From assembly GCF_003429005.1 (NCBI RefSeq), contig NZ_QVQV01000007.1, positions 372,001 through 436,000 of the forward strand: a stretch of DNA of 64,000 bases. The letters are read 5' to 3'. Position numbers and translations under genes: made by a program. The notes under the pieces were generated by a model that did no database searches, was not told where the DNA came from, and saw nothing but the letters and a program-made list of their open reading frames with translations. Below are positions 9,518-19,205 of the stretch, piece by piece (position 1 is the stretch's first letter; every line of letters starts with the position of its first letter). This DNA comes from Paraburkholderia sp. DHOC27. GTDB taxonomy: Bacteria; Pseudomonadota; Gammaproteobacteria; Burkholderiales; Burkholderiaceae.

Positions 9518-11122
9518 ATGGCGCCTCATTCGCCTAACCTGCCGTATCTACCTCAAGGCATGGAAATCACCGCTGAAATCCAGCCCGGCTACGAAACGAT
9601 CCTCACCCGCGAAGCGCTCGAACTCGTCGCCGCATTGCATCGCACCTTCGAGCCGCGTCGTCAGGCATTGCTGAAGGCGCGTGTCGAACGCACCAAACGT
9701 CTGGATGCCGGTGAGCGCCCTGACTTCCTCGCGGAAACGAAGAGCATCCGCGAAGGCGACTGGAAGATCGCGCCCTTGCCGCAGGATCTGCAATGCCGCC
9801 GCGTGGAAATCACCGGGCCGGTGGAGCGCAAGATGATCATCAACGCGCTCAATTCGGGCGCGGATTCGTACATGACCGACTTCGAAGATTCGAACGCGCC
9901 GAGCTGGGACAACCAGATCACGGGGCATATCAATCTGCGTGACGCCGTGCGCCGTACCATTTCGCTGGAACAGAACGGCAAGTCGTATCAGTTGAACGAG
10001 AAGATCGCGACGCTGATCGTGCGTCCGCGTGGCTGGCACCTCGACGAGAAACACGTCAAGGTGGACGGCCAGCGTGTGTCGGGCGGCATCTTCGATTTCG
10101 CGCTGTTCCTGTTCCATAACGCCAAAGAACAGGTGGCGCGCGGCACCGCCCCCTACTTCTATCTGCCGAAGATGGAAAGCCACCTCGAAGCGCGTCTGTG
10201 GAACGACATCTTCGTTGCTGCGCAGGAAGCGGTGGGCGTGCCGCGTGGCACGATCCGCGCCACGGTGCTGATCGAAACCATCCTCGCCGCGTTCGAAATG
10301 GACGAGATTCTGTACGAGTTGCGCGAGCACAGCTCAGGTTTGAATGCGGGCCGCTGGGACTACATTTTCTCGGCTATCAAGAAGTTCAAGACCGACAAGG
10401 ATTTCTGTCTCGCGGACCGTTCGCAGATCACGATGACCTCGCCCTTCATGCGCGCGTACGCGCTGCTGTTGCTGAAGACCTGCCATCGCCGCAATGCGCC
10501 GGCCATTGGCGGCATGAGCGCGCTGATTCCGATCAAGAACGATCCGACCGCCAACGACCGCGCGATGGGCGGTGTGCGCTCGGACAAGGCGCGTGATGCA
10601 GGCGACGGCTACGACGGCGGCTGGGTGGCGCATCCGGGTCTGGTGCCGATCGCGATGGAAGAGTTCGTCAAGGTGTTGGGCGATCAGCCGAACCAGATTG
10701 GCAAGCAACGCGCGGACGTGCAGGTCAGCGCGCACGATCTGATGGACTTCCGTCCCGAAGCGCCGATCACGGAAGCGGGCCTGCGCAACAACATCAACGT
10801 CGGCATTCACTACCTGGGTTCATGGCTCGCGGGCAATGGCTGCGTGCCGATTCACAACCTGATGGAAGACGCCGCCACCGCGGAAATCTCGCGCTCGCAG
10901 GTGTGGCAGTGGATCCGCTCGCCGAAGGGTGCGCTCGACGACGGCCGCAAGGTAACCGCGCAACTGGTGCGCGAGTTGTCGGCGCAGGAACTCGCCAAGG
11001 TCAAGGAGGCCGTGGGCGGTGACACGAAGCCCTACGAGCGCGCCGCGCAGATCTTCGAAGAGATGTCGACCTCCGAGCAGTTCACCGATTTCCTGACGCT
11101 GCCGCTTTACGAAGAAATCTGA
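9518..11122 (+). CDS. aceB: Malate synthase A
   Basis: Malate synthase of the A type, 534 residues, condensing glyoxylate with acetyl-CoA to malate as the second glyoxylate-shunt step. Motifs include VEITGPVERKMIINALNSGA with ADSYMTDFEDSNAP (about 103-130) and RPRGWHLDEKH in the TIM-barrel core. The ATG at 9518 follows AAGGAGAAAAC. An in-frame start 12 codons upstream lacks such a site and adds non-family residues. The length matches isoform A (about 530) rather than G (about 720). An intrinsic terminator follows, so it is probably monocistronic. Confidence 0.97.
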   Translation: MAPHSPNLPYLPQGMEITAEIQPGYETILTREALELVAALHRTFEPRRQALLKARVERTKRLDAGERPDFLAETKSIREGDWKIAPLPQDLQCRRVEITGPVERKMIINALNSGADSYMTDFEDSNAPSWDNQITGHINLRDAVRRTISLEQNGKSYQLNEKIATLIVRPRGWHLDEKHVKVDGQRVSGGIFDFALFLFHNAKEQVARGTAPYFYLPKMESHLEARLWNDIFVAAQEAVGVPRGTIRATVLIETILAAFEMDEILYELREHSSGLNAGRWDYIFSAIKKFKTDKDFCLADRSQITMTSPFMRAYALLLLKTCHRRNAPAIGGMSALIPIKNDPTANDRAMGGVRSDKARDAGDGYDGGWVAHPGLVPIAMEEFVKVLGDQPNQIGKQRADVQVSAHDLMDFRPEAPITEAGLRNNINVGIHYLGSWLAGNGCVPIHNLMEDAATAEISRSQVWQWIRSPKGALDDGRKVTAQLVRELSAQELAKVKEAVGGDTKPYERAAQIFEEMSTSEQFTDFLTLPLYEEI

Positions 11123-11170
11123 ACATCACGCCGGTCACGCAGCTGACCGACGCATCGACTGACCGACCGG

Positions 11171-11208
11171 ACGGCCCGGCAGGCACTTGCCTGTTGGGCC
11201 GTTTTTTT
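11171..11208 (+). terminator. Intrinsic terminator of aceB
   Basis: ACGGCCC (11171-11177) pairs with GGGCCGT (11195-11201), extended inward by a GGCAGG/CCTGTT pairing. Seven T follow. It ends about 85 bases after the aceB stop. Confidence 0.9.
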
Positions 11209-11229
11209 GTCTGCGCGAGCTGGCAGCGT

Positions 11230-11637
11230 TCAGTTTTCGCGCGAGCGCCGATACACGACCCAATCGCCCGAACGAATCTCCGGCAAGCCCTTTACCGCCT
11301 GTTTCGACACTGGATAAAAGCGGCAGGTCGTTGCGACACCATCCACTTCGAGGCTCACGTCCTCGGCAATGAACAGGCCTTCTACGCCCGGATACACCTC
11401 TTCGATTTCGTCCAGCACCGCGATCAGTTCAGCTTCGATCGCATACACGTCGCCATGCACCGGCACGCCCGTCTCATCGCGCACGAAGCCCGGATACGGG
11501 CCAAAGTCGTACAGATGCCCGCGCACGGTGGTGTGGCCGAGTAGCGTCGGCGCGCCTATGCCGTGCCGCACAGCGGCTTCGCCAATGTCGTTGATCTCTC
11601 CGGCGCGCAAAGTGCCATACACAAATACCTTCTGCAT
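11230..11637 (-). CDS. Gamma-glutamylcyclotransferase family protein (YtfP-like)
   Basis: A 135-residue protein with the gamma-glutamylcyclotransferase-like fold. The nucleotide or substrate loop VFVYGTLRAGEIN at residues 4-16 and the later VYAIEAELIAVLDEIEEVYPG segment with acidic candidate catalytic residues are typical. Members cleave gamma-glutamyl amines or peptides to 5-oxoproline, but many bacterial ones, such as YtfP, have no proven substrate. It is convergent with aceB and divergent from the AraC gene. Confidence 0.85.
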   Translation of the reverse strand: MQKVFVYGTLRAGEINDIGEAAVRHGIGAPTLLGHTTVRGHLYDFGPYPGFVRDETGVPVHGDVYAIEAELIAVLDEIEEVYPGVEGLFIAEDVSLEVDGVATTCRFYPVSKQAVKGLPEIRSGDWVVYRRSREN

Positions 11638-11834
11638 CGTTGCGGTTCCTCCTGTTCAAGGGAACATTATGCCCTTGTGGCCACGATGGCGTGAATGACG
11701 CAAATGGCTGGCCTGAAAAAACCCTTCGTTATCCCAGGTATCGACACACGCGCTTCGAAGAATGCGAGCGGTGCGCGTCTCGCCCTACAATGGAAGCTTC
11801 CACGCGTTTGCGGGACTCGCCCGTCGCCCATTTC

Positions 11835-12695
11835 ATGGATTCATCCACCGCCGCCTCCGTGTCGACCCGCGTCGACTTCGCCGACATCCCGCCGGAATTT
11901 GCGCCAACGCGCGTGCACCCTATCCGCGTGCGCTCACGGCCCATGCCGGCAGGCGTGCGCATCGCCCGCCACACGCATGCGTGGGCCCAGGTCGCGTACG
12001 CGTCGCGCGGCGTGCTGCGCATTGCCACCGCCGGCACGACGTGGACGGTGCCGCCGTCGCGCGCCATCTGGGTGCCGCCGCATGTGACACATGAAGTGGT
12101 GATCGTCGAGGAAGCCTTTCTGCGCACGCTGTACATCGACGAACACGCGGTGCCGGCCGGGATGGATGCGTGCCGCGTCGTGGAAGTGTCGAATCTGCTG
12201 CGGGAAGTGATTGCCGCGCTGGATGTGCCGGATCTCTCCACCAGCCGCGAGCAGGTGCTCGGCGCGCTCGCGCTGGACGAACTGACGCGCTCCGAGCCGC
12301 TGCCGCTTTCCGTACCCATGCCCAACGAAAAGCGCCTGCGTGCGCTGTGCGAAGCGGTGATCGCCGATCCGGCCCGTTCCGATTCGCTGGAACAATGGGC
12401 CGAGAGTGTCGGCGCCAGCACGCGCACCATTGCGCGGCTGTTTCGCCAGGAGTTGGGGGTGAGTTTTTCGCAGTGGCGTCAGCAGGCGCTGCTGGCGCGG
12501 GCGATTCCTCTGCTGAGTCAGGGACGGCCTCTTGCCCACGTGGCGCAGGAGCTGGGCTATCAGAGCCAGAGTGCCTTTTCCGCCATGTTCCGGCGGGCCT
12601 TCGGCAAGAGTCCGCGGGCGTTTATCGAAAGAGACGCGGAGCGTGGCTCGGAGCGTGCGATGGTGGAAAGCGAAGCGGAGCCGGACCAACAATAA
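11835..12695 (+). CDS. AraC-family transcriptional regulator with N-terminal cupin domain
   Basis: An AraC/XylS-type regulator of about 286 residues from the ATG at 11835. The N-terminal half is an AraC-type cupin (RHTHAWAQVAYASRGVLRI...WVPPHVTHEV). The C-terminal hundred residues hold two helix-turn-helix motifs (ASTRTIARLFRQELG and LAHVAQELGYQSQSAFSAMFRRAFG). The cupin-first arrangement resembles NimR-like regulators of adjacent transporters, but no transporter follows here. The frame is open upstream. An ATG at 11790 would add 15 residues, but TACAAT just before it looks like a -10 element, which favours 11835. The target is unknown. Confidence 0.85.
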   Translation: MDSSTAASVSTRVDFADIPPEFAPTRVHPIRVRSRPMPAGVRIARHTHAWAQVAYASRGVLRIATAGTTWTVPPSRAIWVPPHVTHEVVIVEEAFLRTLYIDEHAVPAGMDACRVVEVSNLLREVIAALDVPDLSTSREQVLGALALDELTRSEPLPLSVPMPNEKRLRALCEAVIADPARSDSLEQWAESVGASTRTIARLFRQELGVSFSQWRQQALLARAIPLLSQGRPLAHVAQELGYQSQSAFSAMFRRAFGKSPRAFIERDAERGSERAMVESEAEPDQQ

Positions 12696-12726
12696 GAGTC
12701 AAGCGCGTGCCGGTGGATCGCCGCCG

Positions 12727-13191
12727 TCAAACCCGCCGCGCCAGATGCCGGATGGCGCCGAGTTGCGCGAGCCTTGGGCCGGCCAGCTTGTAACCCAAAC
12801 GTTGATAGAGCCGTGCCGCGGGGTTATCCACGAACACGCGCAACTGCAGTTCGCGCAAGCCGCGCTCGCGGGCCCATTGATGCGACATGTCCAGCAGATA
12901 CGTGCCCGCGCCGCGCCGCCGATGGCCCTCGGCAATCTGCACGTCGCGGATATGCAGCGAATCCCCTTCCACCGTGATGCGCAGCACGCCAATGGCTTCG
13001 CCGTCGGCTTCGAGGATGTAGTTCTCCGACTCACGCCAGCTGCCGAGAAACAGATCGCTGCGCCAGATCAGGTGGTGACGGTGGTAGTAGCCGCCCATGT
13101 TGCCGCGCGTCAACGCTTCGGCAAACGCGAAGTCGTCCATGCTGGCCCTGCGCAACTGGAACGGCAACGGGTAATCGGTTGGGACGAACAT
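12727..13191 (-). CDS. GNAT-family N-acetyltransferase
   Basis: A 154-residue GNAT acetyltransferase starting MFVPTDYPLPFQLRRAS. The acetyl-CoA loop is VQIAEGHRRRGAGTYLLD (about 98-115), followed by LRVFVDNPAARLYQRLGY (about 130-147), the standard C-terminal motif. The open frame runs 75 codons further upstream, but that part is Arg-rich noise. The substrate is not predictable. It is convergent with the AraC gene, with only about 30 bp between stops. Confidence 0.85.
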   Translation of the reverse strand: MFVPTDYPLPFQLRRASMDDFAFAEALTRGNMGGYYHRHHLIWRSDLFLGSWRESENYILEADGEAIGVLRITVEGDSLHIRDVQIAEGHRRRGAGTYLLDMSHQWARERGLRELQLRVFVDNPAARLYQRLGYKLAGPRLAQLGAIRHLARRV

Positions 13192-13435
13192 GACGCGGCG
13201 GGCAAAGGAGGAAATCGCACCACGGTAAAACAGCCGGCGCGTGCTGGCAATGGCTGTTTGTCCCGAGAGTGTAGTCCAACCCTCGTGGGCGCGTCGAAAG
13301 CGTCCCCCTGGCCGCGTCTGGGTCCGCCAACATGACGTTTGGCTTACGGAGTGACGCGCGACTACGTGTCCATGCCTGGAACGGCGACCAGGGACCGCCG
13401 CCCTCTCCGGCCACACGCTGCCGCGTCCGCTGACC

Positions 13436-14632
13436 TCAGCGCCGGTTGGACCCCGACACCACGTCGATCCAAACCGCCAGCACGAGGATGCCGCCTTTGA
13501 CGATCATCTGCCAGTATGCATCCACGTCGAGCATCGACATGCCGTTGTCGAGACTCGCCATCACCAGCGCGCCGATCAGCGCGCCGTACACCGTGCCGGA
13601 CCCGCCGCGCATCGAAGTGCCGCCAATGAAGCAGGCGGCGATCGCATCCAGTTCACCCATCGAGCCAGCCGAGGGCGACCCGGCCGCCAGCCGCGCCGTA
13701 TTGACGATGCCGCCGAACGCGCACATCAGACCCATCAGCGCGAAAATCACCAGCTTCACGCGGTTCGTGTTGACGCCCGAAAGACGCGTGGCCTCGAGGT
13801 TCGATCCCACCGCGTAGATGCGGCGTCCAAACACCGTCTGCGTGGCGATCCACGTGAAGATGCCGAGCAAGGCGAGCAGCAGCAACACCGGCACCGGAAT
13901 GCCGCCGTAACGGTCGAGCGTGGCCACGAACGCCAGCAGGATCACACCTGCACCGACGATCTTCGTCGCGTCCTGCCAGACCGGCACCACCGGCAACTGA
14001 TAGCGCTGCCGGTTGCGCCGCTGCCGCACCGTGAGCACCGCCAGCAACGCGAACAACACGACGGCGAGCAGGTCGCCGGCAACGCGCGGCAGATAGCCCT
14101 GGCCGAGGAACACGAAATTGTCCGACACCGGCGCGATGGTCGAGCCGCCCGTCACGCCGAGCAGAATGCCGCGATAGGCGAGCATGCCGCCGAGCCCGAC
14201 GATGAACGACGGCACGCGCCGATAGGTCGACCACCAGCCGTTGAAGAGCCCCACCAGCACGCCCAGCAGCATCACCACCGGCACCGTGACGCCGATCGGC
14301 CAGTGCCGGTTGACATCGAGAATCGCGGCGACGCCGCCGAGCAGGCCCAGCAGCGAGCCCACCGACAGGTCGATCTCACCCGCAATGATCACGAACACCA
14401 TGCCGCAGGCGAGCATGCCGGTAATCGACATCTGCCGCAGCAGGTTCGACAGATTGCGCGGCGTGATGAACGCACCATTGGTGAGAAATGAAAAGAACAG
14501 CCAGATGGCGGCTACCGCAATCAACAGCGCGAGAATCTTGTAGCGCGCAAACAGTTGCTGCAACCGCTGCGGACCGAACGACCCGCGCAATGCGGAGTCC
14601 TTAGGATTGGGAGAAGTGACGTCGGGAGTCAT
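13436..14632 (-). CDS. xylH: D-xylose ABC transporter, permease subunit XylH
   Basis: Membrane subunit of 398 residues for the xylose importer, in the RbsC/XylH branch of ABC permeases. At least eight hydrophobic segments are visible from about residue 33 on. The family motif near GEIDLSVGSLLGLLGG (about 92-107) and TARLAAGSPSAGSMGELDAIAACFIGG near the cytoplasmic coupling region are present. The ATG overlaps the xylG stop by four bases (ATGA). An in-frame extension far upstream is inside xylG and is not real. It is the last gene of the minus-strand xylose operon. Confidence 0.94.
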   Translation of the reverse strand: MTPDVTSPNPKDSALRGSFGPQRLQQLFARYKILALLIAVAAIWLFFSFLTNGAFITPRNLSNLLRQMSITGMLACGMVFVIIAGEIDLSVGSLLGLLGGVAAILDVNRHWPIGVTVPVVMLLGVLVGLFNGWWSTYRRVPSFIVGLGGMLAYRGILLGVTGGSTIAPVSDNFVFLGQGYLPRVAGDLLAVVLFALLAVLTVRQRRNRQRYQLPVVPVWQDATKIVGAGVILLAFVATLDRYGGIPVPVLLLLALLGIFTWIATQTVFGRRIYAVGSNLEATRLSGVNTNRVKLVIFALMGLMCAFGGIVNTARLAAGSPSAGSMGELDAIAACFIGGTSMRGGSGTVYGALIGALVMASLDNGMSMLDVDAYWQMIVKGGILVLAVWIDVVSGSNRR

Positions 14633-16188
14633 GCTGCGCTCGCTTCGGTTAGGTTCGTATCTCGCTGCACGGGGCTGATGGCGGCCGTCAACACATCTTC
14701 CTGCGTGAGTCCTTCGTTGATGAAATCGCCGCGCAGTTCGCCCTCGCCGATCACCAGCACGCGGTCGCTGATGCCGAGCACCTCTGGCATTTCCGACGAC
14801 ACCATCACGATCGACATGCCGCGCTGCGCCAGTTGCACGATCAGTTTGTAGATTTCGTATTTCGCGCCGACATCGACGCCGCGCGTGGGCTCGTCGAGAA
14901 TCAGCACCTTCGGATTGGTGAGCAGCATGCGCGTGAGCACCGCTTTCTGCTGATTGCCGCCGGAGAGGCTCGCAATCGACAGCATCGGATGCGCGGCACG
15001 CACGGACAGGCGCTTCATCTCCGTGTGAATCGTGTCGAGTTCGGCGGCCGAGTCGATCCGTGCGCCTTTCGCGAAACGCTGCAACACCGAGAGCGTGATG
15101 TTGTGCCCCACGCTCAGATGCGGCACGATGCCGTGGCGTTTGCGATCTTCGGGCACCATGCCGATGCCGGCCCGGATTGCATCTTCCGGCGCGCGGATTT
15201 TCAGCGGCTTGCCTTCGAGTATCACGGTGGCTTCGCTCACGCCCGGATACGCGCCGAAGATTGCCTGCATCAGCTCGGTACGGCCCGCGCCGACGAGGCC
15301 CGCCACGCCCAGAATCTCGCCACGGCGAAGCGAAAACGACACATCGTCGACGCGTTTGCGGCGCGGGTTCGTCACGTCGAAGCACGTCACGTTGCGCGCC
15401 TCGAAGATCACCTCACCCAGCTCGCGTGGTTCGCGCGGAAACAGGTTCTTGATTTCGCGGCCCACCATCATCGCGATGATGCGGTCGGTGGTCAGTGCCT
15501 GCATCGGCTCAGTGGCGACATGGCGGCCATCGCGAATCACGGTGATCGTGTCGCACACCGCGGCAACCTCGTCGAGCTTGTGCGAAATGTAGACACAGGC
15601 CACGCCGCGCCGTTTCAGATCGCGCACGATGTCGAGCAGGATGCGCGTCTCGGAGCCGGTCAGCGACGAGGACGGCTCGTCCAGAATCAGCAGCTTCGCG
15701 CGCTTGTTGAGCGCCTTGGCGATCTCGATCAATTGCTGATGGCCGCCGCCATAGTTCATCACCGGCTGCGCGACGTTGATGCCTTCAATGTGCAGTTCGC
15801 GCAGCAACTCGTCGGCACGCTGGAACATCGCGGCGTAGTTCATGCGGCCGCCCGGCAAGGTGATTTCGTTGCCAAGAAAGATGTTCTCCGCCACCGACAA
15901 CTCCGGCACCAGCATCAACTCCTGGTGAATGATGACGATGCCCGCATGCTCGGTGTCGCGCACGTTAGCCGCCTTCAGCGGCTGACCTTCCCACAGGATC
16001 TCGCCGTCCCACGTGCCATACGGATACACGCCGGACAGCACTTTCATCAGCGTCGATTTGCCCGCGCCGTTCTCGCCGCACAGGCCCACGCACTCGCCCG
16101 GCGCGACCGTCAGGTCGATACCGTCGAGCGCCTTGACGCCGGAAAACGCTTTGACGATGCCGTGCATCGCCAGTAAAGGTTGCGCCAT
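14629..16188 (-). CDS. xylG: D-xylose ABC transporter, ATP-binding subunit XylG
   Basis: Dual-domain sugar ABC ATPase of 519 residues that powers xylose import. The first nucleotide-binding domain has Walker A GENGAGKST at 38-46, a NYGGGHQQ signature region and ILDEPSSSLT as Walker B. The second domain, from about 260, has SLSGGNQQKAVLTR and ILDEPTRGVDVG. Its Walker A position reads GLVGAGRTEL, the degenerate form normal for this family. It lies 83 bp after xylF and overlaps xylH by four bases. Confidence 0.95.
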   Translation of the reverse strand: MAQPLLAMHGIVKAFSGVKALDGIDLTVAPGECVGLCGENGAGKSTLMKVLSGVYPYGTWDGEILWEGQPLKAANVRDTEHAGIVIIHQELMLVPELSVAENIFLGNEITLPGGRMNYAAMFQRADELLRELHIEGINVAQPVMNYGGGHQQLIEIAKALNKRAKLLILDEPSSSLTGSETRILLDIVRDLKRRGVACVYISHKLDEVAAVCDTITVIRDGRHVATEPMQALTTDRIIAMMVGREIKNLFPREPRELGEVIFEARNVTCFDVTNPRRKRVDDVSFSLRRGEILGVAGLVGAGRTELMQAIFGAYPGVSEATVILEGKPLKIRAPEDAIRAGIGMVPEDRKRHGIVPHLSVGHNITLSVLQRFAKGARIDSAAELDTIHTEMKRLSVRAAHPMLSIASLSGGNQQKAVLTRMLLTNPKVLILDEPTRGVDVGAKYEIYKLIVQLAQRGMSIVMVSSEMPEVLGISDRVLVIGEGELRGDFINEGLTQEDVLTAAISPVQRDTNLTEASAA

Positions 16189-16271
16189 TCGCTTTGCCTC
16201 ACTACAAGCTACAAGGAGCGCGACGGCGCCGCTGCGTGCAATCGTCAGCAGCGTCGTCGCGCACGTCCCGT

Positions 16272-17300
16272 TTATTGGCTCGCGAGTTGAGCCTGCGTGT
16301 AGAAGCCGTCCTTCACGACGACGTCGGCATTGCTCTTCGTCAGCAGCGTGGGCTGCAGCAGCACCGTGTCGACCTTCTTCTTGCCGTTGTCGTACTGCGC
16401 GTTAAAGCCCGGCTTCTCACCCTTGGCGAGTGCCACGGAGAGCTTGGCCGCTTCGCCGGCGATCAGCTTGAGCGGCTTGTAGACCGTCATGGTCTGCGTA
16501 CCCGAGATCACGCGCTTGACCGCGGCGAGATCGGCATCCTGACCGGAGATAGGCACCTTGCCGGCCATGTGCTGGGCTGCCAGCGCCTGAATCGCGCCGC
16601 CGGCCGTGCCGTCGTTCGAAGCCACCACGGCGTCGATCTTGTTGTTGTTCGCCGTCAACGCATCTTCCATGATGCGCAGCGCCGTGGAGGCGCTCCACTC
16701 CGGCACCCACTGCTGGCCGACCACCTTGATGTCGCCCTTGTCGATGGCCGGTTGCAGCACCTTCAACTGACCTTCACGCAGCATCTTCGCGTTGTTGTCG
16801 GTCGGCGCGCCACCAAGCAGGAAGTAGTTGCCCTTCGGTTGCGCGTTGTAGACGCCTTGAGCCTGCAGTTCGCCGACCTTTTCGTTGTCGAACGAGATGT
16901 AGGCGTCGATATCGGCGTCCAGAATCAGGCGGTCATACGACACGACCTTGATGCCGGCCTTCTTCGCTTCGGCCACGACATTGCCGAGCGTCTTCGAATT
17001 GAACGGCACGATCACGATCACATCTACGCCGCGCGAGATCAGATTTTCGATCTGCGAAATCTGCCGCTCTTCGCTGGCGTCCGCCGATTGCACCGACACC
17101 TTCGCGCCGAGCTTTTCCGCAGCCGCCACGAAGTAATCGCGGTCCCGCGACCAGCGTTCGACCCTCAGATCGTCGATACAGAAACCGATTTCCGGATGCT
17201 CCTTGCTGGCATGCGCCAGCGGCGCGGCGAGCGACAAACTCGCCAGCACGGCGCCGCACACGAGCGAACCTAGAACCGAACGACGCGTTGAAAATTTCAT
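16272..17300 (-). CDS. xylF: D-xylose ABC transporter, periplasmic binding protein XylF
   Basis: Periplasmic sugar-binding protein of 342 residues. A signal peptide is clear: basic MKFSTRR, a hydrophobic core, then a cleavage site after AHA near residue 31. The mature part starts with PEIGFCIDDLRVERWSRDRDYF, the ligand-contact region typical of XylF. QSADASEERQISQIENLI and VVASNDGTAGGAIQAL follow. It delivers D-xylose to XylGH. About 355 bp separate it from xylB, so it may have its own promoter as well as read-through from xylAB. Confidence 0.95.
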   Translation of the reverse strand: MKFSTRRSVLGSLVCGAVLASLSLAAPLAHASKEHPEIGFCIDDLRVERWSRDRDYFVAAAEKLGAKVSVQSADASEERQISQIENLISRGVDVIVIVPFNSKTLGNVVAEAKKAGIKVVSYDRLILDADIDAYISFDNEKVGELQAQGVYNAQPKGNYFLLGGAPTDNNAKMLREGQLKVLQPAIDKGDIKVVGQQWVPEWSASTALRIMEDALTANNNKIDAVVASNDGTAGGAIQALAAQHMAGKVPISGQDADLAAVKRVISGTQTMTVYKPLKLIAGEAAKLSVALAKGEKPGFNAQYDNGKKKVDTVLLQPTLLTKSNADVVVKDGFYTQAQLASQ

Positions 17301-17656
17301 GTCTCACTCCTCTCTCTTATGATCGGCAATGCCGTACTCGGCGGCGCCGGACTGAACGGCACGCGCGTCTCGACGCGCGGCCGGCTGGATAAAAACGGCA
17401 ATGGCAACGACAGCGACAGCAACTACGACGGAACTACGATGCGACAAACCTTGCGGCGACGAGGGACGACTTTGAATAGACGCGACACGCGCATCCGCCT
17501 TCATTTATTTCGTATTCCTATGTAACTACTTCAAACTGACGCGAGGACTTGCAGACACGGTCAGGTTGAGTCGAGACACAGCGCTGCGCTGCGTCTTTCT
17601 GCTGATAGCCTGAGTGAACGGGCAGCCAGGCGTGCTGCCCGTGTTCGAATGACCAG
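17301..17656. other. xylB-xylF intergenic region
   Basis: No gene is supported. A hairpin with a 9-bp stem (17618-17626 with 17634-17642) lies just after the xylB stop. It has no T-run and may be a processing or attenuation element within the operon. A more A/T-rich stretch at 17500-17545 upstream of xylF is a plausible promoter location, but I see no strong -35/-10 pair. Confidence 0.4.
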
Positions 17657-19135
17657 CTAGGCGTCCGCAGCAAACACCGGTTCCAGCGCCCGATAGAGCG
17701 CGTGGAAAGTCGGGCGGCGTTCATTGCTGTACCACGTATGACGCGCGCTGTCCGGTTCACGCACCGCAAGCACTTCCGGCCTTGGACAGATTGCGTCGAG
17801 CGGCGCATCCGGTTCGAGCGCAAGATGCGCGAGACGCGCCGCACCGAGCGCCGGCCCCACTTCGCCACCAGCGCGCAGGGTCAGCGGACGGCCGGCGATG
17901 TCCGCCAGCATCTGGGTCCAGTAAGCGCTGCGCGAGCCGCCGCCAATCACCGAAATCTCATCGGGCACGAGCCCCGCTGCGTGCAGCGCATCCATGCCGT
18001 CTAGCAACGCGAAGCCCACGCCTTCGAGCGTCGCGTTCGCCATGTCGGCACGGTCGGTCTGCGGCACGAGTCCGTAAAACACGCCCTTCGCGTTGACGTT
18101 GTTGTGCGGCGTGCGCTCGCCGCTCAGATACGGCAGGAACCAGGGGCGCCGGTCGCGTGCATTCGCTTCGGCATCCGCCAGCAACGCGGCCACGTCCTTG
18201 TAGCCCGTCAATTGCGCGGTGAAATCGATGCAGCCTGCCGCGTTCAGCATCACCGACATCAGATGCCACGTCTGCGGCAAGGCGTGACAGAAGCTGTGCA
18301 CCGCCGAGGCTGGATTCGCGCGATAGCCGTCGGAGACCGCGAAATACACGCCCGACGTACCGAGCGACAGCATGGCTTGCCCAGGTCGGACGATACCCAC
18401 GCCCACCGCACCCGCCGCGTTGTCACCGCCGCCTGCGATCACCGGAATCTCGCCGAGACCCCATTGACGCGCCAGCTCGGGCTTGAGCGTGCCGGTGATG
18501 CGATTGCCTTCGAAGACCGCCGGCATCTGTTCACGCGACAGCCCGCAGGCCGCCAGCAACGCGCCGCTGTAATCGCGCTGTTCGACATCGAGCCACAACG
18601 TGCCGGCCGCATCCGAAGGGTCGGTCGCGAAATCGCCGGTCAGTCGATAACGCAGATAGTCCTTGGGCAACAAGACCTGCGCGATGCGGGCAAAAATCTC
18701 CGGTTCGTGTTTGCGCACCCATAGCAGCTTGGGCGCGGTAAAGCCCGGCATCGCCATGTTGCCGGCAATCTCGCGCAGTTGCGGCGCGGCGATCTCGAGT
18801 TCGCGGCACTCGACATCCGAGCGCCCGTCGTTCCACAAAATGGCCGGACGCAGCACCTCGCCTTGCGCATCGAGCAGCGTCGCACCATGCATTTGCCCGG
18901 TCAGACCGAGCGCTTCGATCTGCGCCGCGTCGATACCGGCTGTCCTGGCTTGCGCCAGCAGGTCGGCGAGCGCGCGCGTGGTGGCGCCCCACCAGTCCTG
19001 CGGCGCCTGCTCCGACCAGCGTGGATGCGGCCGGCTGACCGTCAGTGCCTGCGAGGCCGTGCAACGCACCCGGCCGTCGCGATCGAGTAGCACGGCTTTG
19101 ACGCCTGACGTGCCGAGGTCGATACCGATAAACAT
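17657..19135 (-). CDS. xylB: Xylulokinase
   Basis: FGGY-family sugar kinase of 492 residues that phosphorylates D-xylulose to xylulose 5-phosphate. The opening MFIGIDLGTSGVKAVLLD is the first phosphate-binding loop. LTGQMHGATLLDAQGEVLRPAILWNDGR (about 77-105) carries the substrate-binding region. MLSLGTSGVYFAVSDGY and GGGSRSAYWTQMLADIAGRPL are the later ATPase motifs. It lies 70 bp after xylA in the same direction, so xylAB form one transcription unit feeding the pentose phosphate pathway. Confidence 0.96.
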   Translation of the reverse strand: MFIGIDLGTSGVKAVLLDRDGRVRCTASQALTVSRPHPRWSEQAPQDWWGATTRALADLLAQARTAGIDAAQIEALGLTGQMHGATLLDAQGEVLRPAILWNDGRSDVECRELEIAAPQLREIAGNMAMPGFTAPKLLWVRKHEPEIFARIAQVLLPKDYLRYRLTGDFATDPSDAAGTLWLDVEQRDYSGALLAACGLSREQMPAVFEGNRITGTLKPELARQWGLGEIPVIAGGGDNAAGAVGVGIVRPGQAMLSLGTSGVYFAVSDGYRANPASAVHSFCHALPQTWHLMSVMLNAAGCIDFTAQLTGYKDVAALLADAEANARDRRPWFLPYLSGERTPHNNVNAKGVFYGLVPQTDRADMANATLEGVGFALLDGMDALHAAGLVPDEISVIGGGSRSAYWTQMLADIAGRPLTLRAGGEVGPALGAARLAHLALEPDAPLDAICPRPEVLAVREPDSARHTWYSNERRPTFHALYRALEPVFAADA

Positions 19136-19205
19136 GTCTCCACCCTCGTTATGCGCAAGTGTGCCCTGCGTTCGTTACCCTGCGTTCATGACCGTGCTTT
19201 CGCGC